Below, one piece after another: positions 46,362 to 55,104 of a DNA stretch of 64,000 bases (its first letter is position 1; each line of letters opens with the position of its first letter). A model generated the notes under the pieces. It saw only the letters and a list, made by a program, of their open reading frames with translations, was not told the DNA's origin and made no database searches. This DNA is from Alphaproteobacteria bacterium (lineage in GTDB: Bacteria; Pseudomonadota; Alphaproteobacteria; Reyranellales; Reyranellaceae): positions 186,001-250,000 of the forward strand of contig VGCH01000002.1 in NCBI GenBank assembly GCA_016870115.1. Direction: 5' to 3'. The translations under genes were made by a program, and so were the position numbers.

Positions 46362-47394
46362 GGTCGATCACGATCTGGTCGCCCGCTTGCGTGCCGGCCG
46401 CGAGCTTCCAGCCATCGGGTGACCAGGCGATGCAGTTGATGGCCGATCCGTCAGCCAGGCGCAGAACCACCGAACGCTTGGTCTGCATGTCGCCCAGTTG
46501 GATTTCGCCCGAATCGTAGCCGCCGGCGACAAAATCGCCTGCCGGATGGGTCGCCACCACGGTGATCAGGCCGGCGCCTTCCTCGCCGAACTGGACCGGC
46601 GGCTTTCCCTCGGGGCCCTTGCCGGCGAAAGGCCAAGCAGTGAAGACCGGCTGGCTGGACGTGAAGAGAAAGCGCGCATCGGCGGACCAGGCGAGCGACT
46701 TCACCTTGCTCGGATAGCCTTGCATGCGCATGTCGGTGGCTTGCGCGAGCCGCCAGACATGGATGTCGTTCTCCTGTGTGCCGGTCGCCAGGAACTTGAG
46801 ATCCGGGCTCCAGCGCAGTGCCAGATGGCTGCCGCGCCAGGCGAAGCGCCGGGGCGACGCGGCGGGATCGCCAAGCGAGGTGACGGTGACGCCGCCATAG
46901 TGCGCCGCCGCGACGCGGCCGCCGTCGCGCGCGAGATCGAGATCGCTCACCGTGCTTGGGTAGGGTCCGATCTCGCGCCGCGCACCGGCCCGTTCCACCA
47001 GCACGAACTTGCCGGCGCTGGCCGCGAGCGTGCGGCTGCCGCGATGGCCCGCGAGACGTTCGACCCAGCGACCCTGGTGGCTGGCGATCTCGGAGACCGT
47101 GCCGTCGGCGTCGTGCCGCAGCAATCGTCCGTCATCGCCGCCGCTCACGAAGCCGGGTCCGGCAGGGTCGGCGATCAGGGACAGCGCGGCGCCCTTGTGG
47201 GCGGGGTCGGCCTCGGGCAGCGCGCTCCCGTCGATTGCGGCCGGCAGCCGCCGCACGCCGCCATCGCCGGCGGCGAAAGCCACGATTGCGCCGTCAGCCG
47301 AGAAGGCCGTCGCGGTGATCGGCGCGCCACACCCCAGCGCACGCTGCGGTGGCAGCGTCTCGCGCCAGCCCGGTGCGCCGAGGTCGGGCTTCAT
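46351..47394 (-). CDS. WD40-repeat beta-propeller protein
   Basis: This 347-residue protein lacks a signal peptide. About seven WD-type blades can be drawn from GH/D and SxDG-type turns (FSADGAIVAFAAGDGGVRRL, FVSGGDDGRLL, WSPDLKFLATGTQENDIHVW, WSADARFLFTSS, WSPDGWKLAAGTQAGD). Propellers are protein-binding scaffolds. The gene starts four bases after the CobW-type GTPase stop, so the two form an operon. This pairing recurs in what I know of alphaproteobacteria, and I infer a joint role in metal-enzyme handling. Confidence 0.85.
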   Translation of the reverse strand: MKPDLGAPGWRETLPPQRALGCGAPITATAFSADGAIVAFAAGDGGVRRLPAAIDGSALPEADPAHKGAALSLIADPAGPGFVSGGDDGRLLRHDADGTVSEIASHQGRWVERLAGHRGSRTLAASAGKFVLVERAGARREIGPYPSTVSDLDLARDGGRVAAAHYGGVTVTSLGDPAASPRRFAWRGSHLALRWSPDLKFLATGTQENDIHVWRLAQATDMRMQGYPSKVKSLAWSADARFLFTSSQPVFTAWPFAGKGPEGKPPVQFGEEGAGLITVVATHPAGDFVAGGYDSGEIQLGDMQTKRSVVLRLADGSAINCIAWSPDGWKLAAGTQAGDQIVIDLRR

Positions 47395-47398
47395 GGTG

Positions 47399-48364
47399 TT
47401 ACTTCAGGCAATCCTGGAAGCCGCGGCGCAGATTCTCGACGTCCAGGTTGCGGCCGATGAAGACCAGCTTGCTCGTCCGCGCATCGCCGGGTTTCCAGGG
47501 CGTGCCCCAGTCGCTCTCCATGAGCATGTGAACGCCCTGAAACACGAAGCGGCGCGGAGCTCCATCGATGGCGAGGATGCCCTTGCAGCGGAAAATGTCC
47601 TGGCCGCGCAGCTGCAGCAGCGCGCCGATCCATATCCGGAACTTGTCCGGATCGACCGGCCGTTCGGCCGAAACCGAAAAGCTCTGGATCTCTTCCTCAT
47701 GCTCGTGGTCGTGCCCGTGCTCCAGGAAGTCGGGCTCGAACTCGAGAATGCGATTGAGGTCGAAGGCGTGCTTGTCGAGGATGGCGTCGAGCGCGATGCC
47801 GCTCTTTTGCGTCCGATGGATGCGCGCGAAACGGTTCATCGAGCGGATCTTCGCTTCGACCCGGGCGAGCTCCGCCTCATCCACGAGGTCGGTCTTGTTC
47901 AGCAGGATCACGTCGGCGAAGGCGACCTGCTCTTCCGCCTCGTCACCTTGTTCAAGCTGGCCGAGGAAGTGCCGCGCGTCGACCACGGTCACGATGGCGT
48001 CGAGCCGCGTCTGGGTCTTCACATCGTCGTCGATGAAAAAAGTCTGCGCCACCGGTCCGGGGTCGGCGAGTCCGGTGGTCTCCACCAGGATACCGTCGAA
48101 CTTCTCTTTGCGTTTCATCAGCCCGTCGATGATGCGGATCAGATCGCCGCGCACGGTGCAGCAGATGCAGCCGTTGTTCATCTCGAAGACTTCCTCGTCG
48201 GCGTTCACGACGAGGTCGTTGTCGACGCCAAGCTCGCCGAACTCGTTCACGATGACGGCGTATTTTTTGCCGTGCTGTTCGCTGAGAATCCGGTTCAGCA
48301 GCGTGGTCTTTCCGGCGCCGAGATAGCCGGTCAGGACGGTCACGGGGACCTGGGGCTGTGCCAT
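47399..48364 (-). CDS. CobW/COG0523-family metallochaperone GTPase
   Basis: This 321-residue G3E GTPase has Walker A GYLGAGKTT (13-21), the metal-binding CICC motif (66-69), a DARHFLGQ-type segment, NKTD for guanine recognition and a His/Glu-rich stretch (HGHDHEHEEE) before the C-terminal CobW domain. Such proteins use GTP to deliver zinc or other metals. No Zur box could be verified before the gene. It is cotranscribed with the WD40 gene and lies downstream of a Ubi-type monooxygenase on the same strand. Confidence 0.9.
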   Translation of the reverse strand: MAQPQVPVTVLTGYLGAGKTTLLNRILSEQHGKKYAVIVNEFGELGVDNDLVVNADEEVFEMNNGCICCTVRGDLIRIIDGLMKRKEKFDGILVETTGLADPGPVAQTFFIDDDVKTQTRLDAIVTVVDARHFLGQLEQGDEAEEQVAFADVILLNKTDLVDEAELARVEAKIRSMNRFARIHRTQKSGIALDAILDKHAFDLNRILEFEPDFLEHGHDHEHEEEIQSFSVSAERPVDPDKFRIWIGALLQLRGQDIFRCKGILAIDGAPRRFVFQGVHMLMESDWGTPWKPGDARTSKLVFIGRNLDVENLRRGFQDCLK

Positions 48365-48410
48365 AGAATCACCTCTTCCCGCCTGAGATAGGCGCGTGAG
48401 GCTGCGGCGT

Positions 48411-49670
48411 CTAGAGGGCGACGCCCCGGGTCAGTTTGGGCAGATCGCCCACCAGCCCCATGGCGTGGCGCATGAAGAAGCGCCGGAGCGGCGGTATGCG
48501 ATGGACCGCGGCGATTCCGACGTCGCGCGCGAGGCGGACCGGCGCAATGTCATTGGAAAACAACCGGTTCAGCAGATCGGTGGCCGCGACCATCGCGAGA
48601 TTATCGGTCCGCCGCCACGCTGCATAGCGTTCCAGCGTGTCGGCGGCGCCGAGGTCGAGCCCAAGCCTGTGCGCCTCGACCAGCACCTCGACCAGCGCTG
48701 CCACGTCGCGGACGCCGAGATTGTAGCCTTGGCCAGCGATCGGATGGATGCCGTGCGCGGCGTCACCCACCAGCACCAGCCGCTCGTCGACATAGCGCTC
48801 GGCATGGACCAGCCCCAGCGGATGGGCGAAGCGCGGGCCGACGGGCTGAACCTTGCCAAGGTAGTCGCCGAAGCGGCGGGCGAACTCGCTGTTGAAGCGC
48901 GCCGCATCGAGCGTGAGCAGCCGCTCGGCGAGCGGTGTGCGTTCGGACCAGACGATGGAGGAGCGATGCGTGCCGTCCTCGCCGTTGCGCATCGGCAGGA
49001 TGGCGAAAGGTCCGCCGGGCAGGAACTTCTCCTGCGCGACGCCGCGATGGGGCAGCTCATGCGCCGCCACCAGCACGATCGCGGTTTGCCGGTAGGACCA
49101 GCTCCGTGCGCCGATGCCTGCCTCCTCGCGCAGCGCGCCGGAGCGGCCCTCCGCGGAGGCGACCAGTCGCGCCTCCAACGTGCGGCCGTCGCCGAGGTGC
49201 AGCAGGGCGCGCGTCGCGTCACGCGTGGTGCCGGCGAGCTCAGCGGGGGCCAGCACGCTCGCGCGGGGTTCGCGGGCGAGGGCGGCATAGAGCGCGCGTC
49301 GCAGAAAGCGGTTCTCGACGATCCACCCCATCGGCCGGGCCTCGTCCGGGGTCGGCGCGTTCTCCCGATGGTCGAAATGCAGGAAGAGCGGACTGGGACG
49401 CCCGTCGTGGCCCGCGTCGGAGATACGGATGTCGCGGATCGGCTCGGCGTCGGGTTCCAGGCCGGCCCAGAGGCCGAGCGCCTCGAACAGGCGCTGACTG
49501 GTGTACGCAACGGCGGTGGTACGGCCATCGAAGGCCGGCAGCGTCATGGCATCGAGCGGCTGGCGGTCCACGACCACGGTGTCGAGGCCGTTTCGGGCCG
49601 CCGCGAGCGCCAGCAGCGCCCCGTTCAGGCCCGCGCCGGCCACCGCCAGATCGTATCGCCTCTCGCTCAT
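48411..49670 (-). CDS. UbiH/UbiL-type FAD monooxygenase of ubiquinone synthesis
   Basis: This 419-residue flavoprotein hydroxylase has a GxGxxG start (AVAGAGLNGALLALA), an internal DG motif and the family fingerprint GDAAHGIHPIAGQGYNLGVRD. It hydroxylates the aromatic ring of the ubiquinone precursor. The family includes UbiH, UbiF, UbiI and the alphaproteobacterial UbiL; sequence alone does not tell which carbon is attacked. The gene lies ~46 bases before cobW on the same strand. Confidence 0.88.
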   Translation of the reverse strand: MSERRYDLAVAGAGLNGALLALAAARNGLDTVVVDRQPLDAMTLPAFDGRTTAVAYTSQRLFEALGLWAGLEPDAEPIRDIRISDAGHDGRPSPLFLHFDHRENAPTPDEARPMGWIVENRFLRRALYAALAREPRASVLAPAELAGTTRDATRALLHLGDGRTLEARLVASAEGRSGALREEAGIGARSWSYRQTAIVLVAAHELPHRGVAQEKFLPGGPFAILPMRNGEDGTHRSSIVWSERTPLAERLLTLDAARFNSEFARRFGDYLGKVQPVGPRFAHPLGLVHAERYVDERLVLVGDAAHGIHPIAGQGYNLGVRDVAALVEVLVEAHRLGLDLGAADTLERYAAWRRTDNLAMVAATDLLNRLFSNDIAPVRLARDVGIAAVHRIPPLRRFFMRHAMGLVGDLPKLTRGVAL

Positions 49671-49710
49671 GGGGCGACCATGCCGCCCTCCGGCCCGGTC
49701 CGCCAGCGCG

Positions 49711-50214
49711 TCAGCTTGTCCCGTCGAAGAGCAGGCCCATGATCAGCGTGTCGTCGACGTGACCGTCGAGCCGGAAATCATCCCGGAGCCTTCCTTCCTC
49801 GGTGAAGCCCAACGCTAGATAGAGCGCGATACCTGGGGCGTTCGTGGCCCGGACGGTGAGCTCGATCCGGCGAAATCCGGCCTGTCGCGCGCCGGCCAGG
49901 GTCTCGGCGAGCAACCGCCGACCGAGGCCGCGTCCTCGGAACTCGGGCAGCAGGCCCATGCCCATGATGCCCTTGTGGGTGTGGATCGGCCGTTCGGCGC
50001 GCGTGATGTCGCACCAGCCGACAACCTGATCGCCCGCGACCGCGACCGTCATGGGCTGCGTCCCGTCGAGATGGCGGGACACAAACGCCGCCACCTCAGG
50101 CAGCGGCGGCGCTTCCACGAACGCGAGCCACAGGCGCTCACGGCCGACGGCGTCAAGGCAGGCACGGTGGCTGGCAATGTCCGCCAGCGCGATCGGTCGA
50201 ACAACGGGGTCCAT
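49711..50214 (-). CDS. GNAT-family N-acetyltransferase
   Basis: This 167-residue acetyltransferase has the acetyl-CoA-binding motif A (MGLLPEFRGRGLGRRLLAETL) and motif B (NAPGIALYLALGFTEEGRLRDD) typical of RimI/PhnO-like enzymes acting on amino groups. The start at 50214 (ATG) follows a GTG at 50217; both are possible. The acceptor is not predictable. Confidence 0.85.
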   Translation of the reverse strand: MDPVVRPIALADIASHRACLDAVGRERLWLAFVEAPPLPEVAAFVSRHLDGTQPMTVAVAGDQVVGWCDITRAERPIHTHKGIMGMGLLPEFRGRGLGRRLLAETLAGARQAGFRRIELTVRATNAPGIALYLALGFTEEGRLRDDFRLDGHVDDTLIMGLLFDGTS

Positions 50215-50252
50215 CACCCGAGCATAGCCTGCCCGGGTGGGGACAGGCGCGA

Positions 50253-51056
50253 TCAGAAGGTCTTGCTGATCGTGAAGATGACGCGCGCCTCGCAGTTCAG
50301 CGTGTTGCCGCAATTGGGGCTGTCGAGGTCGGTATCCGTGTACGCGACCGCGAGATCCACACCGAACAGGGAGACGCCGACGCCGACCTGCCAGTCGAGA
50401 TAGCCGTTGGCGCCGATCCCGTAGTTGAGGTTGCGCTCGACATACTGATGGCCGAGCGTCGCGAAGACCTTGAGCGCGACCTCATCGTGCAGCTTCACGA
50501 AGGTGAGCGGCACGGAGATCTGGCCCCACTTGTACCAGGCGATGCCGGAGTTGGCGTAGAAGTTCGGGCTGTAGCGGACCGCGCCGGTTACGCTCGCGAC
50601 GCCGAAATCATAGCCCAGCACCAGGCCGTACTCGTCGAAATCGAAGAACGAGGCGCGATCGCCGCCCCAGTACATGTAGCGAATGTAGCCCAGGTCGGCG
50701 GTCAACTTGTCGTCGAAAGCCTTGGCCCGGAAACCCGTGATCAGGTCGACCTCGGGATTGGCATTGCTGCCCAGAAACTTGACGTTGCTGGCCCAGGCGC
50801 CGACGTAGGCTGAAATCGGCGACCCGAAGAGCGGCACTTCGTAGGTGGCGCTGGGCTGGATGGCCACTTCGCGCTGGGTCTGGGAGATGCCGCGATACGA
50901 GTAGTCCGTCGAGAAAGCAAAGGTCGCGGTGAACGAACCGCCGAAGGGGCCCGCCCAGGTTTCCTTCTCCGGAGCCGCTGGCGCAGTTTGGGCCATTGCG
51001 CCGCCTGCAAGGGAAGCCCCAACGGCAAAGGCGACGGCATATTGAACGACACGCAT
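50253..51056 (-). CDS. TorF-family putative porin
   Basis: This 267-residue outer-membrane beta-barrel has a signal peptide (AVAFAVGASLAGGAMAQ). The mature protein opens with SATYEV/FAFSTDYSYRGISQTQ, the repeat-rich gcw_chp/TorF signature, and ends with a Phe at the C-terminus (ISKTF), the usual BAM signal. A GGAGGT site precedes ATG 51056. It is divergent from glnK with a 222-base gap. The placement next to glnK-amtB is frequent and suggests a porin for nitrogen compounds or ammonium. Confidence 0.88.
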   Translation of the reverse strand: MRVVQYAVAFAVGASLAGGAMAQTAPAAPEKETWAGPFGGSFTATFAFSTDYSYRGISQTQREVAIQPSATYEVPLFGSPISAYVGAWASNVKFLGSNANPEVDLITGFRAKAFDDKLTADLGYIRYMYWGGDRASFFDFDEYGLVLGYDFGVASVTGAVRYSPNFYANSGIAWYKWGQISVPLTFVKLHDEVALKVFATLGHQYVERNLNYGIGANGYLDWQVGVGVSLFGVDLAVAYTDTDLDSPNCGNTLNCEARVIFTISKTF

Positions 51057-51167
51057 GACGACCTCCAGGTTCCGCTTCACGAACCGGACAACCCAAGGCG
51101 CATGCCGATCAGACGCCCGTCGTCTTGCGGGCGACTCTGCCCGCCGGATGGGCAGAAACGCCGGTAG

Positions 51168-51617
<450 letters not shown>

Positions 51618-51654
51618 AGATCAGACAAACGACAGAAATGGGGAACCGACTGCC

Positions 51655-52965
51655 ATGACCCACAAACTTCGCACTGCGCTCGCCGGCCTCGGCTCGGCCG
51701 GCCTGATGCTCCTCTCCACGGCCGCGCTCGCCGCGGATCCCAAGCCCAAAATCGACGCCGGCGATACCGCCTGGATGCTGACCGCGACGGCTCTGGTCCT
51801 GATGATGACTGTGCCCGGTCTTGCGCTGTTCTATGGCGGCATGGTCCGCAAGAAGAACGTGCTGTCGACGGTGATGCAGAGCTTCGCCATCGCCTGCCTC
51901 GTCACTGTGCTCTGGATGGTTGTGGGCTACAGCCTCGCCTTCACCAGCGGCAGCGCGATCATTGGCGGTCTGTCCAAGGTGTTCCTCAGCGGTCTCGAGC
52001 TTGAGAGCATTCACGACCTCGCCAAGACGATCCCGGAGTCGGTGTATCTCACCTTCCAGCTCACCTTCGCCATCATCACCCCGGCGCTGATTGCCGGCGC
52101 CTTCGCCGAACGCATGAAGTTCTCGGCGATGATGTGGTTCATGGGCATCTGGTCGCTCGTGGTCTACGCCCCGATCGCGCATTGGGTGTGGGGCGGCGGA
52201 TTCCTGGGCGACTGGGGCGTGCTCGACTACGCCGGTGGCACCGTTGTGCACATCAACGCGGGCGTCGCGGGTCTGGTCTGCGCCTACGTGCTGGGCAAGC
52301 GCAAGGGTTACGGAACCGAGAACCTCGCGCCGCACAATCTGGTTCTGAGCGTGATCGGCGCCTCACTGCTGTGGGTCGGCTGGTTCGGCTTCAACGCCGG
52401 CTCCGCCGTGACCGCAGGTGGCAACGCCGGTATGGCAATGCTGGTGACGCAGATCGCCGCTGCCGCTGCCGGCCTCTCCTGGATGTTCATGGAGTGGGTG
52501 GCGCGCGGCAAGCCGTCCGTGCTCGGTGTGATTTCGGGCGCCGTCGCGGGGCTTGTTGCCATCACGCCGGCCTCCGGGTTCGTGAATCCGACCGGAGCTC
52601 TGCTGATCGGTCTGGTCGCCGGTGTCGTCTGCTATTGGGGCGCCACGGGCCTCAAGAAGGCGATGGGCTACGACGACTCGCTCGACGCCTTCGGCGTCCA
52701 CGGCGTCGGTGGCTTCCTGGGCGCCATCTTCACCGGCGTCTTTGCGATCGAGGCGATTGGCGGCGAGGGCAAGAAGGGCCTGATCGACGGCAACGCGGCG
52801 CAGGTCCTGACCCAGCTCTGGGGAGCCTTGGTCTGCATGGTGTGGTGCGCCGTGGCCACCTTCGTGATCCTGAAGATCGTCGATGCGCTGGTTGGCCTGC
52901 GGGTCACCAACGAAGAGGAGATCGAAGGTCTCGACATCAATCTGCACGGCGAGACGGTCCACTAG
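51655..52965 (+). CDS. amtB: ammonium transporter AmtB (copy 1)
   Basis: This 436-residue trimeric channel has a signal peptide (LMLLSTAALAADP) and eleven helices. The Amt core GDTAWMLTATALVLMMTVPGLALFYGG, the pore His residues in IAHWVWGGGF and FGVHGVGGFLG, and GWFGFNAGS are present. It carries ammonium and is gated by GlnK. It is cotranscribed with the first glnK and followed by a terminator-like hairpin before the second pair. Confidence 0.95.
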   Translation: MTHKLRTALAGLGSAGLMLLSTAALAADPKPKIDAGDTAWMLTATALVLMMTVPGLALFYGGMVRKKNVLSTVMQSFAIACLVTVLWMVVGYSLAFTSGSAIIGGLSKVFLSGLELESIHDLAKTIPESVYLTFQLTFAIITPALIAGAFAERMKFSAMMWFMGIWSLVVYAPIAHWVWGGGFLGDWGVLDYAGGTVVHINAGVAGLVCAYVLGKRKGYGTENLAPHNLVLSVIGASLLWVGWFGFNAGSAVTAGGNAGMAMLVTQIAAAAAGLSWMFMEWVARGKPSVLGVISGAVAGLVAITPASGFVNPTGALLIGLVAGVVCYWGATGLKKAMGYDDSLDAFGVHGVGGFLGAIFTGVFAIEAIGGEGKKGLIDGNAAQVLTQLWGALVCMVWCAVATFVILKIVDALVGLRVTNEEEIEGLDINLHGETVH

Positions 52966-53047
52966 TCCGACCCGCCCTTCCATCGGGAACCGTTTCTCCT
53001 CCCTGGTTCCCTCCGTCGTCCCGGGGCTTGCCCGGGGGCGACTTCCT

Positions 53048-53081
53048 CGGCCCGGTGGCTCCTCCCACCGGGCCGAATTTT
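53048..53081 (+). terminator. intrinsic terminator between the two glnK-amtB pairs
   Basis: CGGCCCGGTGG and CCACCGGGCCG form a perfect 11-base stem with a 6-base loop, followed by AATTTTG. It would end most transcription from the first pair, so the second probably needs its own promoter. A weak TTGACG lies at ~53090, but no good -10 or sigma-54 site is visible. Confidence 0.75.
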
Positions 53082-53093
53082 GTCCGCGTTTGA

Positions 53094-53492
<399 letters not shown>

Positions 53493-53523
53493 CGCCGAAT
53501 AATCAATAAGAACGGGGGGAAAC

Positions 53524-54840
53524 ATGGAGAGGACGATGCTGCGCGCTAGCGCGATGGCGCTGCCGCTGTTCGCCGCGACTGCGGCTATGGCGGCTGACGA
53601 AAAGCCCAAGCTCGACACCGGCGACACCGCCTGGCTGCTGGTCGCCACGGTGCTGGTCCTGATGATGAGCGTCCCGGGCCTTGCGCTGTTCTATTGCGGG
53701 ATGGTCCGGAAGAAGAACGTTCTGGCGACCTCGGTGCAGACCTTCGCGGTGGCCGCTCTCGCCTCGATCCTCTGGTTCGCGGTCGGCTACTCGCTGGCCT
53801 TCACCGACGGGGGCGGTCTCAACGCCGCCATCGGGTCGCTCGCCCGCGCCTTCGGGGCCGGGCTGATCGGCAGCGTGCACGATCTCGCCAAGACCGTGCC
53901 CGAGAACATCTTCATGACCTACCAGATGACCTTCGCGATCATCACCCCGGCCATCATCGCCGGCGCGTTCGCGGAGCGCATGAAGTTTTCGGCGATGATG
54001 TGGTTCATGGGCCTGTGGCTGCTGTTCGTCTATGTGCCGGTGGCGCATTGGGTCTGGGGCGGCGGTTTCCTTGGCGGCGCCGGCGTGCTCGATTTCGCGG
54101 GCGGCCTTGTGGTGCACCTGAACGCCGGCATCGCTGGTCTGGTCTGCGCGATCGTCCTCGGCAAGCGCAACGGCTACGGTCAGGAATACATGGCGCCGCA
54201 CAACCTGGTGCTCACCATGATCGGCACCTCGCTGCTCTGGGTCGGCTGGTTCGGCTTCAATGCCGGTTCGGCGCTGGGATCCAGCGAGCTTGCCGGCTCG
54301 GCGATGATCAACACCCACATTGCGGCCGCTGCCGCGGCGCTGGTCTGGATGGCCATCGAGTGGGCAGCGCGGGGCAAGCCCTCGGTTCTCGGCATTCTGA
54401 CCGGATCGATCGCCGGGCTTGGCACCATCACGCCGGCGGCCGGCTACATCGAGCCGTGGGCGGCGCTCGTGATCGGCGTCGCGGCCGGTGCGGTCTGCTA
54501 CTGGGCCTCGGTCGTGCTCAAGACCAAGCTCGGCTACGACGACTCGCTGGACGTGTTCGGGGTCCACGGCGTCGGTGGCATTCTGGGCACGATCTTGGCC
54601 GGTGTCTTTGCCACCAAGATCATCAACGACGTCGCAAAGGGCCAGCCGGTCGGGCTGGTCGACGGCAATGGCGGTCAGGTACTGACCCAGATCTACGGTG
54701 TTCTGGTCGTCGGCATCTTCTGCGCCGTCGCGACCTGGGTCGTCCTCAAGATCGTCGATGCGATGGTCGGGCTTCGCGTCACCAAGGACGAGGAAACCGA
54801 GGGCCTCGACACCGCCCTGCACGGCGAGCGGGTCCAATAG
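53524..54840 (+). CDS. ammonium transporter AmtB (copy 2)
   Basis: This 438-residue Amt paralogue has a signal peptide (SAMALPLFAATAAMAAD). It differs from copy 1 at LFYCGMV (a Cys for Gly), in the loop TDGGGLNAAIGSLARAF and at AIINTHIAAAAAALVW. The His pair VAHWVWGGGF and FGVHGVGGILG is intact. The two channels may differ in affinity, substrate (for example methylammonium) or expression. It ends before a strong intrinsic terminator. Confidence 0.94.
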   Translation: MERTMLRASAMALPLFAATAAMAADEKPKLDTGDTAWLLVATVLVLMMSVPGLALFYCGMVRKKNVLATSVQTFAVAALASILWFAVGYSLAFTDGGGLNAAIGSLARAFGAGLIGSVHDLAKTVPENIFMTYQMTFAIITPAIIAGAFAERMKFSAMMWFMGLWLLFVYVPVAHWVWGGGFLGGAGVLDFAGGLVVHLNAGIAGLVCAIVLGKRNGYGQEYMAPHNLVLTMIGTSLLWVGWFGFNAGSALGSSELAGSAMINTHIAAAAAALVWMAIEWAARGKPSVLGILTGSIAGLGTITPAAGYIEPWAALVIGVAAGAVCYWASVVLKTKLGYDDSLDVFGVHGVGGILGTILAGVFATKIINDVAKGQPVGLVDGNGGQVLTQIYGVLVVGIFCAVATWVVLKIVDAMVGLRVTKDEETEGLDTALHGERVQ

Positions 54841-54864
54841 CCCAACCCCTTGCACGACAAGGAG

Positions 54865-54888
54865 AAAGGGGGCGCAAGCCCCCTTTTT
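54865..54888 (+). terminator. intrinsic terminator after amtB copy 2
   Basis: AAAGGGGGC and GCCCCCTTT form a 9-base stem with a GCAA tetraloop, followed by TT. The 3' side is part of a T-run of five. It is a textbook rho-independent terminator. Confidence 0.9.
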
Positions 54889-54915
54889 GCTTTAAGAATA
54901 TGGTCTATTCCTTTG

Positions 54916-54944
54916 TTGTTCCTCGTTAATTTGTTTCATACAAT
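54916..54944 (+). promoter_or_regulatory. predicted sigma-70 promoter of ftsK
   Basis: TTGTTC (54916-54921), a 17-base spacer and TACAAT (54939-54944) lie in an AT-richer stretch (about 54890-54950) of otherwise GC-rich DNA. Transcription would start near 54951, ~144 bases before the ftsK ATG. Confidence 0.5.
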
Positions 54945-55023
54945 GGCACCATAACCGGTCTGGCCACCCCCTGGCGCGGATCGGCCCCTCAGGCTGGGCC
55001 CCGCGGCCCGTCGGAATGGTGCA

Positions 55024-55104
55024 ATGACGGCGCAGGCCAAGCGCGCTCCAGTGATCGAGAATTCCGCCCTGACCCGGACGCGGCGCGGTCTCGCATGGCT
55101 TTGA
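55024..55104 (+). CDS. possible leader peptide overlapping the ftsK start
   Basis: An ATG at 55024 opens a 26-residue frame ([19 protein letters not shown]...) that stops at 55104 and overlaps the ftsK ATG (55095) by 10 bases in another frame. ftsK itself has no clear SD, so this short frame could couple translation. It might also be the true N-terminus if a base is missing. Unproven. Confidence 0.3.
   Translation: MTAQAKRAPVIENSALTRTRRGLAWL

Noticed and set aside
54890-54950. AT-rich stretch as a horizontally acquired remnant
   Set aside because: It is short and is explained by a terminator tail and the ftsK promoter.
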